64,000 bases of DNA from Mesodorylaimus sp. YZB2_4 (GCA_030248295.1 JASANH010000053.1:248001-312000); one strand, 5' to 3'; positions 24,107 to 38,400 are shown, counted from the stretch's first letter. A program made the numbers and translations. The notes: a model not told the origin generated them from the sequence alone.

Positions 24107-24599
24107 CTCTGCTTTGCCTTGGAAGATTGACTGGCTTCTTGGAAGAAAAAATCGTTGTTACATCGTATGCCATTTCCGGAAACACTGTCATGCTATCTTA
24201 TTACCTCTTCCATCTCACTAACTTGACTTTGACGCTTGCTTTTCTGTCAGACTAGTAACATTTAGCACATCCCTAGCATTAGCACAAGTGAGCGACTACT
24301 ATGTCTTTGCCCTGGGAAAAGCACTAAAAACTACCGCTTACCGGGTTTTCCTCTTTTCGCTTTATTTGTAAAAGTTCGGAATTCCTTCTTGAATTCTTTT
24401 TTCTCCAACAACACTCCAATTCATCCGAACGATCAATTTATCCAACCATCTGAATTCATAAACTAAAAAATGCTAAAACATCCGCACGAATCGGAAATAA
24501 TACGCCACACCGACTGCCTGGCCGCTCAGCCACGCTAACCCGCTGGGCACTGCGCCCAGAACACCCCTTTAGGGCACAGTGCCAAGCGTGCTCGGAACG

Positions 24600-25575
24600 C
24601 GTATTTCAAGTCTGTACCCTGCTAGGCAGACACGCGTCAAAAGCGGCGGCAGCCACTGCTTGTGACTGCAACGAAACCGTGTGCGCGGTCGCAGGCGTAT
24701 TTCAAATCTGTACCCTGCTAGGCAGACACGTCAAAATGCGGCGGCAGCGTCTGTTTGTGACTGCAACGAAACCGTGTGCGCGGTCGCAGAACGAGCTCGC
24801 ACGCAAAATGGTGGGCAGAAACAACTTTTTGTTCGATTTATGCAATCGAAATACCAGACTAATGAGCTTTAGCCTAAGCCTAGGATGAGAAAGGAAGTGA
24901 TAAGATATGAAAGACGCAAGGGAGTCGGGTACTGCAATATCAAGTAGAAATCAAACCTTTTTTGCCTACTTACAATTATTTACTGTCTGTGTCCAATTCA
25001 CGTTTACATTCGAAGGATGTAGAAATGCTTTGCTCTTTACTTGTATTACATACTTCGAAGACGCAAACTCTTTCTGTAGACACAGAAAAAGTGACTCGTA
25101 GGCCTTGCATACTTGCTCATTTGCAGGGAAGTCATTTCCAAGGTGAGTCATAAGGCGGGCTCTGTGCTAATGATCCCAAAGTATTTGCACAAACTGGACA
25201 CAGACAGTGAATAATTGTCAGTAGGTTAAACGGGTTTCTTGTGTAGTGGCTATCGCATTATCCACCTCCCTTGCTTTTTCTGTCATATCTTATCACTTTC
25301 TTTCTCATCCTAAGCTTAGGCTTAGGCTCATTATTCTGGTATTTCCTCGATTGCATAAGTATCGAACAAAAGTTGCTTCTGCCGTCGTGTTTTCTAAAGG
25401 CGCATTTGGTAGGAGTAATATATACTTAAGCGTATGCTATTACTGAAATTTTGTCGACTATAAATGCGCCTTAAGCGTGCGAGGTCCCACGGACGGCCCG
25501 TGCTCTGTCGCTGCCGCCGCCTTTGAACGCGTGTCTACCTAGCAGGGTGCAGATTTGAAATATGCGGCCCGACGT
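24600..25575. mobile_element. Foldback-type element with long terminal inverted repeats
   Basis: The left arm (about 24600-24925) and the right arm read in reverse (about 25575-25260) share long collinear blocks. These are ATTTCAAATCTGYACCCTGC, a CGGCGGCAGC block, a TTGTTCGAT..TATGCAATCGA block, the AAATACCAGA.TAATGAG block and AGAAAG.AAGTGATAAGATATGA, ending in GCAAGGGAG. A non-repeated core of about 330 bp separates them. The left arm contains a 96-bp direct duplication (units starting 24601 and 24697). No transposase is present, so this is a non-autonomous element. Confidence 0.75.
25397..25472. mobile_element. 76-bp MITE-like insert nested in the right arm
   Basis: Perfect 11-bp terminal inverted repeats AAGGCGCATTT / AAATGCGCCTT enclose AT-rich sequence. 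The segment has no counterpart in the left arm of the foldback element, so it looks like a later insertion. Confidence 0.6.
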
Positions 25576-26436
25576 CCCTTTGCTGAAAGATACCCTATTG
25601 TTTTGGTAACCCGCGCACAGCTCGATCTCGTTTGTCATAAACAGTTGGAACCTGCGACCACAGTACGCGCGGTTTCAAATTTGCGCACACCACGAAAAGG
25701 TCTTTTCTGGTGTATTTATGAGGCGGAGCGCCAAAACCTTTGGCCTTGGTTAAAAATTGCTACCAGTTACAAAAATTAATTTTTGAAACGCGTTGTCTGC
25801 TGTATTGTCGGAATCTGTAAAGAAAAATAATGCTATCAGGCCCTCTATAATACTGTATAAACTCCAGATTTACTCGAATGTATTTCGTTAGCAAAGCCTA
25901 TTTTGCTGATCAGGACCCATATTATAAACCTGAAGCGAATCAATAAAACAGGACTTCGCAGCGTCATATAATCGCGTGTCCTGTGAAAACTTGTACAGTT
26001 CTCACGCATATTCGCTCCCACGCCGTACACCTATGGCCGAGGCAAACCCGATTAGTTTTCGTATCGCTTCCGGTCCAGGCTTGGAAATTCCAGGATGCGA
26101 TCAGGTGGTGTTTATTTATTGGACGTTTGTCGTCACGGTCATCTGCTTACCATCCAACATAAGAGGCGTTTAGATTTTAGCCAATCGACTTTAGCAATGG
26201 GCGAGTAGGGCGCATGAAAAACTGGCGTCCAAAGGAGGCGTTAGATGCCAGGAAGCGCTTATGTACACTTCATACTAGCAGGACTAGCCGCCGGACAGGT
26301 ACGCATTATAGAAAGTAGGCAAGCGTGTGGACCAGTCAAGAGCCAGATACTCAGCGGCTGGAGTTTGAAATTAAAACGATTTTAGTTGGATCCCTGAGAA
26401 AACTTGATGGGCGTTACGATTCAAAGTTCTCTCCGA

Positions 26437-29400
26437 ATGTCATTTATAAATTTATTTATTTGGATATGTCTTTATCTGAATTATATTACTCCTATTATTC
26501 ACTCACATATCCACGAAATCGTAGTTACCGGTGAATTAAACTTGACGAAGAATAATTCGGGGATTGAACAAACTCTGACCATAGGTCACTTACAATTATT
26601 GGCAAATTCAAGCAGCTTACCAGTGGTTTTCGCCAATGACACTGACCTCGATGCGAATGAAATAGCGCACAAGGATTACGTTCTTGATGATAATGCCGAA
26701 TATTTTAAGGAAACCACCAAAATCGTGACAATCAAAATTTATCCTCCACCACTCAAAGCTCAAAATGGCAAGAATGTGTCGCATCAGGAAGGCGGTATTG
26801 CAGCCAGTGTCCGGATTCCTCAGCCGTTTGGATTGGAACCAGCCGCACAACACACGACGACCCCATATGCAATTGTGGAACCAGTGAAAGAGGAGATGAT
26901 TCCGAGCAACAAAGATGCTAATGGCGGTAATGGGTTGAGTGGAGACTTGCTTATACCAGCTACCCAAATCACTGTTGGTAAGAATCACGCTCTTGAAGAG
27001 CATATAGATTGTATGAGCCCGTAGCCGGTCAACATGCCCTACCATACTCTGATGTTCTCGTCTGACGATGAGCATGCCTGCAATACTGCAATGCTGTAGG
27101 GTCCACAACAAAAGTCACGATTAACATCATTTTTGGAGCTTTTAGTCCCGTCTTCTAGTCCTCATCGTCAGCTGGAACAGAACTACGGCCTCTGAATCAG
27201 GGTTGCTGGCCCAACGCTCTAACCAACTGAGTCACTGCGGCTAGTTGTTTTCATTCAAGTAGCCAATATTTCCGTTTAGATTTCAATTCGCTATGCCGCG
27301 ATGGTCCACCTCTCGTTGTCGAAGGCTCCCCGATGTACTGCACGTTAAACTCCGGATGTCCGCAAGGCTATTGGTGTCATACTGGATCGTCGAAAGCATA
27401 CACCTTCTGCTGCCCGAACGCACAGAGTAACTGATTTGTTTATCTTTTTTGACTGAAATAGTCAAAACCTGATTTCAGTGGGCAATGGTTGTAATCTGCC
27501 AATGTCTGCTGGGAACGGTGATGGGCGCATGGAAAGATGGTATTTCGATGCCAGCGACAGCGTCTGCAAATTATTTATTTATACAGGCTACGGAGGGAAT
27601 CAAAATAATTTTTTGACACATCAAGATTGTGTAGATATCTGTGGATTGCGTCTAAATAGAGAAACTCTTCCTCCACTGGCCAGAGTTGCTGCAGGTAAGC
27701 CCTGGTCGAGGTAGAATCCAATAATACTTGCAGAAGTTATGCCATGGTAGCTCTGTCTGATGAGTGTAGCTACTCCACGTACATGAGCACACGACGAAAC
27801 CATATGCACTGATATAAGTTACTGTAAATTATCTTTCGCGAATGATCTTCTCTCACGGGTGCAGCTGCCTGTGTTCCCAGGGGCGGGGAGAAGGAGGGTG
27901 TGAATTTGGTTTCCTTAACTGGCCATCTTACTCGGAGCAGTCAGTGTGATGGCTTATCTTGGCACTCCCTTCAAGTTGATGCTCCAGCCTCCGCTGACTC
28001 GTGGCTTTCCTGGACTGCTTCTGGGACCATTACCTCATTGTACCCAGGCTATTGTTTCCGTTGAATTGAACCCACGCTCTGTTCACTCTGTGCATTCACA
28101 GTTTTGTCTGAAGCACGCAGGGCTTACGCCACTGCATTTTATTTCAGGCCATAACCCACCACCACAACACCCTCCTGCACCCGAACTCAAGCCAGGGCAT
28201 CAACAAGTCCCATCGGATCACGCCCCTTCTCAACTTCCTGTAACTGAAGCTAAAACGACTAAACTACAACAGACAAGTCCCACCCGCCATTCCTCTCCGT
28301 TCGGCAAGACGGTCGTTCCCTATGTCAGCACCTCTCGCATCATGACTGCCGCGTCAATAGCCCCATTAGGGCCACCATCCTGGCCTCCATCTTTGTCATC
28401 GCCAGCATTGCCAAACCAACCAGCGCAACCCCCGTCATCTGTGGAGACTGGCAGTAGTAGGTTGGCTAACGTAGAGGCTCAAATAATGGCGCGCTGCAGA
28501 GATGTGGTCAATGTGCCTAAATTGAACAGATCGAAAAACTCCAAGGTCGAGACCAGGTGGTACTATGATTATGTTATGGACCAGTGCAAATCATTTTCGT
28601 ATGCTGGTCATGACAGCACTTCTAATAATTTCGGAAGCGAATATGAATGCAATTACCATTGCAAAGGTAAAAATTAGGATTTAACGTCAGTGTACGACAC
28701 CAATTTTACAATTTCGCATTTCAGGGAGATTTGTAATCGATCCACCAGTCCCATCACCTGCACAGCCCCCGAGTCAACCAACCATTGACATCGACTTTGA
28801 TCGGCGAGCCAACCCGTGCGACCTGCCACCCAACTCTGGTCACGGTTACCTGCGCGTGGCCAGGTGGTACTTCGACGCAGAGGATCGTTACTGTCGCGAA
28901 TTCTTCTACAGCGGGCAAGGCGGAAACGCAAACAACTTCGAGAATGAGGAACAATGTTTATTCGCCTGCGTGCTATGTAAGTTTACAGGGTACAGGTTTT
29001 TTAAAGTTCGCCAAGGGTTTGTTATGGAGTAAAAATTAATCCATTTTGGCTGGTGGGATTTCGACTGGTCGAGGGAAGCTTTAGCTTGTCAGAAAATGCT
29101 GGTATACACTTCGGTCTCTCCTTCCCCCTCCCCCCCCCCCCCCACCTAGTCAATGCTGCAGGTGAACTTACAATTAGTCTCTTTTCTCCTGTTGTTGCCT
29201 CCACCAGCGTAAGCACCACAAAAAATGGGGATTTATCGAGGGGGACCATTTATCGAGGGAGGATTTAAAATAGGGACTTAAAGAGATCACTTTTGTTGGG
29301 TCTCTGTAATTGATAGACTCTCCCCTATTAGGGCTCACATTCGAAGTGAAACACCTGCATGTTGACATGTAAAATAAAGCCAGATAAAAGTTTCCATGGC

Positions 29401-32400
29401 TAAAACTTGAGTAGCATGATTCTTTCTGTAAATAATATTCAGGCATCCAAGCCTCTAAAACCTGCAGCCATTGACTCCGAAATTTTAAGTTTGCCCACAC
29501 AAAAGTAAGCCCACCAGAGAAATGGCCAGTCTGCTAAGGCTGTCCGTAAAAATATCGGAATATGCCTGAAAAATCCTAAACAAATTTAAGCCCTAAAATC
29601 ACCCATTGCCTTAAAAGCTTTCCCACACAGTTTCAGAGTATTTCGATGCACCTGGCGACATTGAGCGTTAATTAATGAGGATGTTCCCGACGACAGGGCG
29701 CAATACTAAAGACCCGCTGTATTCTTTTTGTGACTGAACTGTTTCCGCTCACAATCTGTCCTTACGATCTTGCACGTTTCAGTGATGCCAAAACAGAAAT
29801 CTGATCCTTGCGATTTAACTCGTCAGAATGGTCATGGCACCGCGGCGCTAACAAGGTTCTTTTTTAATCGATGGACTGGCCAATGCGAAGCGTTTCTTTA
29901 CACTGGCGAAGGTGGAAACAAGAACAATTTCTTTACGCTACAAGAATGTCGACTGTCTTGTCCAGGCAGGAAATGTTTCTCTGTTACTGCATCATTGTCC
30001 ACAGCTAATTCAATTTTTCAGAGCGGTCTCCATCCACACCTCGACCGCGCCTGACCACTCCGGCATCGACGCGAGCCTACACAACTCCCACAACGACCGT
30101 TCCGCTGCCCACAACTTCAACCCCACTGCCAGCAGATACCACCTATGAACCATTACCGTCTACCCTAGTTTGGGAAGAAACAGGATGGCCAGAAATTTTC
30201 AATCCATTTACTAGCCATCCTCCATCAACTCCAAGCGCAGTTTCGACCACAGTATCGCCATCCCCTCGCGATGTCCGTGTTCACCCATGCAAGGGGGTCG
30301 CGTTGGCGGAATATTCCTATTGCGGGCCCTACAACAATTATAAGTGCCCAGGGGGCATGTACTGCCACGTTGGAAGCACCGCATTCGAATCTGTATGTTG
30401 TCCCGTGAGAGGAAAATGTAAGAATCTGGCTGGCATCTCTACAAACTCTGCCACCTCTGCGTCTGCTCTATTTTAGCCCAAGCTATCAACATCTGCTCCT
30501 TACCTGTGGACCCTGGCTCAGGCTCCGCCCAGCTGACTCGTTGGTACTTCAATGGTCAAAGTGGGCAATGCGAAATGTTTCTGTATCGTGGAACTAAGGG
30601 CAATCAAAACAATTTCTTGACGTTTGACATGTGCAGGGAAAATTGCGCAAGTAAGCTCGCTGAGTTAGCTCAAGGATTTGTGCGATAAATAATTATTTCC
30701 AGCAAACATCTGCGGCGTGGGCACTCCCTATCAGCTGGCTGGTCAGAACGTTCAGTGTAGCACGTTGGAGCAAAGCATCTGTCCGGAAACACATTACTGC
30801 CACGTGGGCGCTGACATAGCTAGCAGTGTGTGCTGTCCGAGGCACGGTGAGGCTGGATGTGAGAAGGTCACGCCAGGAAACCCGAATGACATAACTTTTT
30901 CAGGTAATCCCTGCACAATGCCCATAACGGTCGGCAGCGGCAAGGCACAGTTGCAACGATGGGCGTACAGTGCGGCAATTCGATCATGTCAGACCTTCAT
31001 CTATAGTGGATTAGGTGGCAACGAGAATAACTTTATCACAGAAGCAGACTGCATTGGCACGTGTCAAGGTGAGCATAGGGTAAACCCTCCTCAGGCTGGG
31101 GCAACTAAAACATTGCCCTGGCCCCTTTGCGTTTTCTACCGCCTCCCCTCTCACCCGTCCTCACATGGAAAAGACCCCCTACACTTTGCTCCCCGGAAAA
31201 ACTGAATTCGAAAAATGGCGGCAACAGATGCAAAACTTTTCATGCAATCGAATTGCCCTTTCCCCCGGTTGCATAGGGTCCTTGCCCATGCATGAACATA
31301 AGCTGAGCATTGCAGTAGCCTGATAAAACCTTTCCTCGCTCTAGCACATCTGGCACCAAGCATGAATCCATGCAGCTCTGGCCAGCCGGCGGTTGGAGTC
31401 AGTGGTATTGACTTTATCTACTGTTCAACGTCCAATCTGAACAGTTGTCCATCGACTTACTATTGCCACGTTGGAGGCACGCCTGAAACAACTTTGTGCT
31501 GTCCACTAGCAGCTGGTAAGAGGGGACCTATTGGAAAGACGCTGTCCCAACATTGTTTTCTAGAGTACGGCCCCTGGGCTTCATTTTACTTGTCTGATGA
31601 TGCATGTGCATCGTTCATAAGGTTCATACACACCACAGTGGATCTATATGCACCTAAGACATCCAATTGCTCTGCTATGCAGCAGGTTGTAAGAATCATT
31701 TTCAGGCTACCCCACGCCCTGTCAATTGCCCCTGAATACGGGTACGGGCAATACTGCACTGTCTCGTTGGCACTTCGACTTGGCATCGTCTACGTGTAAA
31801 CCATTCGTTTATACGGGTATGGGCGGAAACGAGAACAACTTTTTGTCCGTGGCTGATTGTCGACAAGCCTGTCCAGGTATGGGCACATTGAGCACCTATG
31901 GTCCGCAGACGTGTAATGATAATTTTTTAGAGTACGACAACCCATGCCCTGGAGGCACACCGCCTTTCAACCCAGCCACAGGCCAGGTGAATTTCTGCAG
32001 TGCTTTGAACCCAAACTGCCCTACGACTTACTGGTGTCATATTGGAGCGGATAGACAAAATTCAGTTTGCTGCCCATTCGGTAAGTACGTACCAGCACTA
32101 ATAGTTGACGTAATATTTTTCTCACTCCCAAAAAACCCCAATAATGGGGTTTTTTGGAGCCATCGCGAGCTCATTGAGATTTATTTCACTTCATTTTCCA
32201 GCTGCCAACCCATGCGCCATGCCCCGCGTTGAAGGCGTTGGCCGACACCAACTGCAGCGTTTCTACTTTGACCAACAGTTCAAGCAATGTCGTACGTTTA
32301 TTTACAAAGGCGCCAGTGGAAATCAAAACAACTTCCTATCGTTGGCCGAATGCGAGACGACTTGTCCGAGTAACTTTCCTGACGAGTTATTCTTCGAGTA

Positions 32401-35400
32401 TTAGCACTCACATGAGCATAACCCATCACATAAGCGCAAAAGCACGCGCGTATCGCGCATCGTCTTTATCACGCACTGTACGGATACGATAGCCTTACCC
32501 CACAGTTTCATCGACCTTCCCCGAGGTATTAACTAAATCGATACTGTACAGGTTTATGAGCGTCTACTGCAATAAATATTAATCTCCCATGCAAGGACCA
32601 TTAGTACCATCGATACAGTTGGGTCCGCCAGAAATATCGGATGTGCCATAATGAATGATACTCGTACTCTCTGAATGGCGCAGGACGCAACGAATCAAGC
32701 TGATTCAGAATTAAATCTTGAATAAAATGATATGTGTGTCTTCTCACCAATTTAAAAAGCTAGCTAGACAAAAAATGAAAGCATCATACTTTATGCTGCT
32801 GAGCATCCATCTGAACCTTGAGATAAAGTGGGGCTTGGCCTAATTCTGAAACCAAGAAAGATGGTTTGAACGCACAATGTACTGGGCTGAAAACTCCAAA
32901 TTCCAGATTGGTTTCAAATTGAAAATTTAAAATTTCACGCTTTTTTCAGACGCAAAAGTTTTAAAAATCATACCTAAACTGACCCCTAGGTATGCTCCTC
33001 GTGTATGCCGAAACTGAATTATATTTTTCCACTCACAAAGTTGCGATATATGGACGCGAAGGGATATTAGAGGCCACAATAAAGAGTTTTTTTACAGACC
33101 TTTTTTCCCACCAATACAATCTCAAACCTTTTGATATAGCCCCTTGTTGTTCTGGTGCAAAACCTGATTGGTACGTCATCGTAGGCATGCCCTTTTCTGT
33201 GGCTTTGTCCCTTGCACGAGCTTACAAAAATTATCCAGGCCAGAAAAATGCTTGTTTCTGATCTGATAGCTGCAGATTAAGTCAGAATAGAAGTGAAATC
33301 GACTGTGGAAGTGAGATTCAAGTCATTGCAATCAAGCTCTCAAGCTGAATATCCAAAGACTTATTGTCCGATCTGTTATATGACATTTATAGTGCTTTGA
33401 CTGTCAGACTGTGAACAGACAAAATGGGAGAGTCGGAACCCCCTGTTATTTCGCACCGTTTATGCGCCGATGATGCGCAAATTTGAACACCGGCCAATTC
33501 GCGGCTGGCAGGACCAGGAGTGGAACACAGTTGGTCTACTGTAGATATGACTTTAAATAAAGATATGGATATGCATACAATTTTAATATCTATATCTAAA
33601 AAAGGCATACAGTAGATAAAGTTATCAATATCCTTATTTATTTCTCGGAAAAGGTATCAATAAATATTAATAAAAGATATAATATTAAAAAACCCGAATT
33701 CCAAAATTTTTAAAAAAAATATCGCCTGATGTTTTCTCTCTAACGATTGAAAATGTTACGTCGAGACCTGACGATCACTTTGCATGTCCCCTTGGTCGAA
33801 TTATGCTCGCACCTACAGAGATATCAGCTGCCTTCGTTACCTCCAGCCACTGCAGGCTTGGCATTAAATTACAACGATTGGCAATGCTGCGGAAGATGCA
33901 GGAATTTATGGGGAGCTAGCGGACGAAAAGTCCACTCAGGTGGAGAGAAAGGGGAGGACGTCTATAGCTTGTAAGCTTCCCTGAGTGGCCGCGGGAGGAT
34001 CAGCTGGTAGCGTGTTGGCGTGGTTTGGCGGGTCAGGCGTCTGCCTCTGACGCCAGATCGCTAGGCGAATGTTCGACTCGCGGTCTAGGTAAGCTTTTGT
34101 GTGTAATGTACCCCTTTACCCTCGAGTGCGCATGAGAGTTTGGTGATGTGGTAGGACATGACCTTGAAACGGACCAGACATACGTACGAGGCAGATGAAA
34201 GAATGAGTTTCACTACCCCTGCCCGGGGGGAGGGGGGTAGTGAAACTCTCAGGCTGTAGGAGTCGAGGCCCTCTTTTACTTTAGCCCCCCTAAGTTATCC
34301 AGTTTATTATTCCTATTAGCCGTGCACTTTAGCGCTTGCAGCAGACATCCTAGCAAAGGCCGCTATGAGATTTGAGAGGTATGAGATTCGAACCCGCACA
34401 GCACAATTATCCTTGAATTCAAGAATCGACGCTCTACCGACTGAGCTAACTGACCTTTACGTCACATCGGTTTTCAGTCACTTATGTATGACTTACAAAC
34501 ACGATCGCCTTCACATGAAAGATTCCCGACTAACCGACCGCCAAGAAACCGAAAAAATTTTTGCAGGGCGTATGCGAATATGCCTAGCGCTACAAAAAAC
34601 CGCTAGCCAAAATCCCAATGTGACACGGCCCTCAATTGCTGCGTCGAGCGCTCCGCGCTCTCCGCAGCATTTCGGCCCTGGTGGGCTCTGCCCCCCAGAC
34701 CCCCCGAGCCTAAATGGATTCATCGCCATTGGGAGGGCGTGCTCGGGGTGGTCTAAACCTCCCTTCCCTCTGAGCCCTCCCTCCGAAGAAACAGAATACT
34801 TAGCCCACTTGTATTCCTTATTTGTCAATGTTTTCAATGATGGAAGGAGATATTTTCACGCAAGTTTTCACCAACCACACGACCAATCACACTGCATCGT
34901 TCTCGTGCACTGCTTTCCTTGCAGTCGCAAAGGGGCGTGGCCTCTTATTTCGTTGCGGTCACAACAAACGTTAGCGCGCCAGTCTGAATCTGAATCTGAA
35001 TCTCATTTCTAATGTCACGGCTAACAGAATAACTGCGCGCGAGTGCGCACGCGGTCAGTCGCGTTGGGGGGGGCTAAAGTAAAAGAGTGCCGGAGTCGAG
35101 GAGATCGAGCATAAAATTTGACTCCACCCTCGAGGACAACGCTGATTTAAAATCTAGCTGATAGCTTTTGTCATTTTGAAAGTGACAGTTTCGTATATAA
35201 TGGATACAATAACTGACAATCAGAGTGAAGTCAAGAAATAGAAAGAGGATGAAAACATGAGCTGATTGGGGATTGAACCCGCATCTCCAAGGTTACCAGT
35301 CCAGCGTGCTAAGTACTAAGCACTGAACATCGTTGGCTTTCATTTTACTGGCGATGTTTTGTTCGTCGAATTTTAAGGGAGAAAGCGCAGGTTTGAGAAA

Positions 35401-38400
35401 TCTTTTCACAATGGGCTGGAGGGAGTATAAATGCCTCTTATTCTAATAAGCGTGAATAGACCATTTATTGTCTGAAATTTGGCCGGAGTAGACGTGAGTG
35501 CCTTAGATAAAGTCGCGAGCACGAAGCGGAAGTGATTATAGCTAGCCCCATCACCCCATCAGGTGGTGGCCAGCAAAAACGGCAGCGAAAACCCTCTGCG
35601 CCATGGCCCTACAAGTGCATAGCAAAGCAGATGAAACTCGCATGACTACATTTTGTACAAAAAGTCAGTAAATCAAAATATCTCGTCAGTGTTAAAAATA
35701 GTCATAACAATCGAAATCCGGGAGATATTTTGAGTTCAGCTGTGAGGACCATAAGTTGAAAATATTGATATCTAAATTATTCATATCTCAGCCGCGAAAG
35801 ATATAGATAAAGATATGGATATTGATATCAACAATAGGTTAGTCGCGTACGTGGGCGAATAGAACTAGTACTGTACTACAGATGCGACTTCGCCAACCAA
35901 AGATTATACTACTCTAGATATTAAAGTCGTTCGGCAGTTCAAGCTTACGAAGTTTTTTTTTGATATGTTCCTGTATTGTGCCAATTGACAGCTGTTGTCG
36001 CGATCTAGCTCCAGGAGCAGTAAGCATAGTGGCAGAACGTGAAACCGATCCAAACGATTTGCCGCCTAGCAACTGAATGACCGTTTTGATGTAAAATGCA
36101 CACGAGCGGCGGGAAATCAAATCGCAGCACCTTTATTTGTGAACGTTGTCATATGCGGATAATAAGCTCGAGTTTCCAAACTCTGCGTGCGCTTTTTTAT
36201 TCCGCTCGAGAGAAACATTATGGTTTGAATGACGCTTGCACTTACCCCGTGCCTTACATTGTGAGACTCGTACAGACTGCATCCAGCTTGCACGTGCATT
36301 GAGGAAGTCTGTTACATGTGCCTTATTTCTTCCGCAACCCCGCTTCGTGTTTTTCAGCATTGGATAATCCTTGCAGTCTGGGGATGCCCGCGGCAGGGAA
36401 GGACGGCAATCCAATTTACTGCAGCACATCAAATCAGGATATTTGCCCGCCAACATATTGGTGCCACATTGGATCCAGTGCATCGACCACATTGTGTTGT
36501 CCAGGAGGTACAGCGCTGCACAACGTCACCTATGCTTGGCTTCTTTTTTTTCCGCATGTTTTGTGAACTTGCATAAAAAGGTAGTCCGCCCAGGTGCAAT
36601 CAGACGCAGTTACCAAGCATGCTGACTTCAATATGAGTTCGAATTAGTTTCGAATTAGCTACGTTATTTTCATGGGATCTAGCCCTGTTTACCTGGCGGA
36701 GCACTCGCTCATGCTCTAATCGCACCAGGGATCAAAAGAATCGCCCAGTGTGGGGGTCGAACCCACGACATTTAGGTTAAAAGCCTAACGCTCTACCGAA
36801 CTGAGCTAACTGGACCATATGAACTGGTGCCTATCTAAGTTGCCTGCAAGATCATTGCCCTTTTTCTTATTTGATACCTCTATCTCACATTTTTTCTGGA
36901 TTTTGCGACCTTTTTTGCACTCATTTCTCTCACTCGCCTTTTAGCTGGCGATCCATGTCAGATGCCGTCAGCCAAAGGCGCCGGCACATCAGTCTTCAAC
37001 CGCTGGTATTATAACAACATGACAAAAACCTGTGTCAGTTTTACCTACTCGGGTCGGGGAGGAAATCAAAATAATTTCCTTTCGTTGGCCGAATGTCGAA
37101 GCGCTTGCCCAGAATACAAGAACCCGTGCAGTACTGGCCAACCCCACATCGCTTTGAAAGGCCGCATCACGCGATGCCGACCGCCGAATGGACGAAACAG
37201 CAGGAATAACTGCCCCATCACATACTGGTGCCATCTGGGTGCTACAGAAGACACCACAGTCTGCTGTCCAGGAGCTGGAGATCCTTGCGAATTATCCATG
37301 GCATTGGGAAATGGGCAAAGCAAAGTCAGGAGGTACTATTACAACAGGGACTCTCAATCGTGCGAGCAATTTACCTATTCTGGAAGTGGCGGGAATGAAA
37401 ATAACTTTCTCGCTCAAGAGGACTGTGAGCAGCGGTGTCAAGGTATGATAGGGCCCTTCAGCAGAGACAGCTCAGAAAACAGTTTCACATTTTGTAGTTT
37501 TCCGCAACCCGTGCTCAACAGGCCAGCCTCTGCGGAATGATCGTGGTCAAACGGCGGTTTGCAGTGTTAGTGACCACAATGCCTGTCCCAGCGGTTACTG
37601 GTGCCACGTGGGACTGGACGAGCAGACAACTGTCTGTTGTCCAAAAAGTGGTGATCCATGCAACCACAACATGCAAATCGGAAGCGGTTTAGGGGCGGTC
37701 CCAAGATTCTACTACAATGCACTGGCTCAACAATGCCTGCCATTCACGTACAGCGGATTAGGAGGAAACGAAAATAACTTCCTAAGTCGAGCTGATTGCG
37801 AGCGCATATGCCCAGGTGTGGCATGACCAGACTTTTGTGATGTTCTAACCTGACTCCATATTTCAGTGTTTGAGAGTCCATGCGCTCAGGGCGACCCCGC
37901 GACAACTCCCGATGGCAAACGCATATACTGCACTGCCACTGACCCTCATGTGTGTCCACCCAAACATTGGTGCCACATAGGCGACAGCAAGTCGACCAGC
38001 GTGTGCTGTCCAGGAGATGATTTGGCTTGTCGTGTGCCAGCAGTCATCGGAAATGGACAGACAGCAATGACGCGGTGGCATTTCGACATTGTGTCGCGTA
38101 ACTGCGACCGGTTCACATATTCTGGAAAAGGTGGAAATGCCAATAACTTCTTGACAATGCAGGATTGCATCGCGAGATGTCTTGGTAAGTGAAGCTGATG
38201 CATATAAAGTCTGTACTATCACTTATACACGTCGCACATACCACCTACTGTGCCCTTCGCAGAGAGAAGATGGCGCAGAAGGGAGCAAACCATGCTATGT
38301 ATCGAATTCCATGTTCTTGTCTTGCAGCCGATTCTTTGCGCGGATCTAGCATCAGGGCTCGTCACATGTCAGGTTGATGCCCCAGCCATGTACCAGGTCA

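Larger units (their letters stand above)
26437..32369 (+). other. Kunitz/WR1 gene, first exon block (exons 1-14)
   Basis: Exon 1 encodes the hydrophobic leader and a polar N-terminal region of about 155 residues with NxS/T sites. Exon 2 is the first six-cysteine module. Exon 3 is Kunitz 1 (C-N-L-P-M...RWYFD...YTGYGGNQNNF). Exon 4 is a long Pro-rich linker plus Kunitz 2, the most degenerate one (AGHDSTSNNF replaces SGxGGNxNNF). Exons 5 and 6 are Kunitz 3 and 4. Exon 7 is a Ser/Thr/Pro-rich linker plus module 2. Exons 8-14 alternate Kunitz and six-cysteine modules one per exon. The block can also read to a stop at 32404 if the donor at 32370 is not used. Confidence 0.8.
32370..36357 (+). other. 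4-kb intron of the Kunitz/WR1 gene
   Basis: Phase-1 borders on both sides (A|GTAACT ... TTCAG|CA). It contains a SINE-like head near 34005, a perfect hairpin at 34205-34248, tRNA-like remnants near 34380 and 35268, and AGATAT-rich stretches near 33550-33680 and 35760-35835. ORFs in it, such as 34365-35012, look spurious. Confidence 0.6.

Noticed and set aside
34365..35012. 215-residue plus-strand ORF
   Set aside because: It starts inside a tRNA-like remnant, has no motif and lies in a Kunitz/WR1 intron; composition looks like chance.
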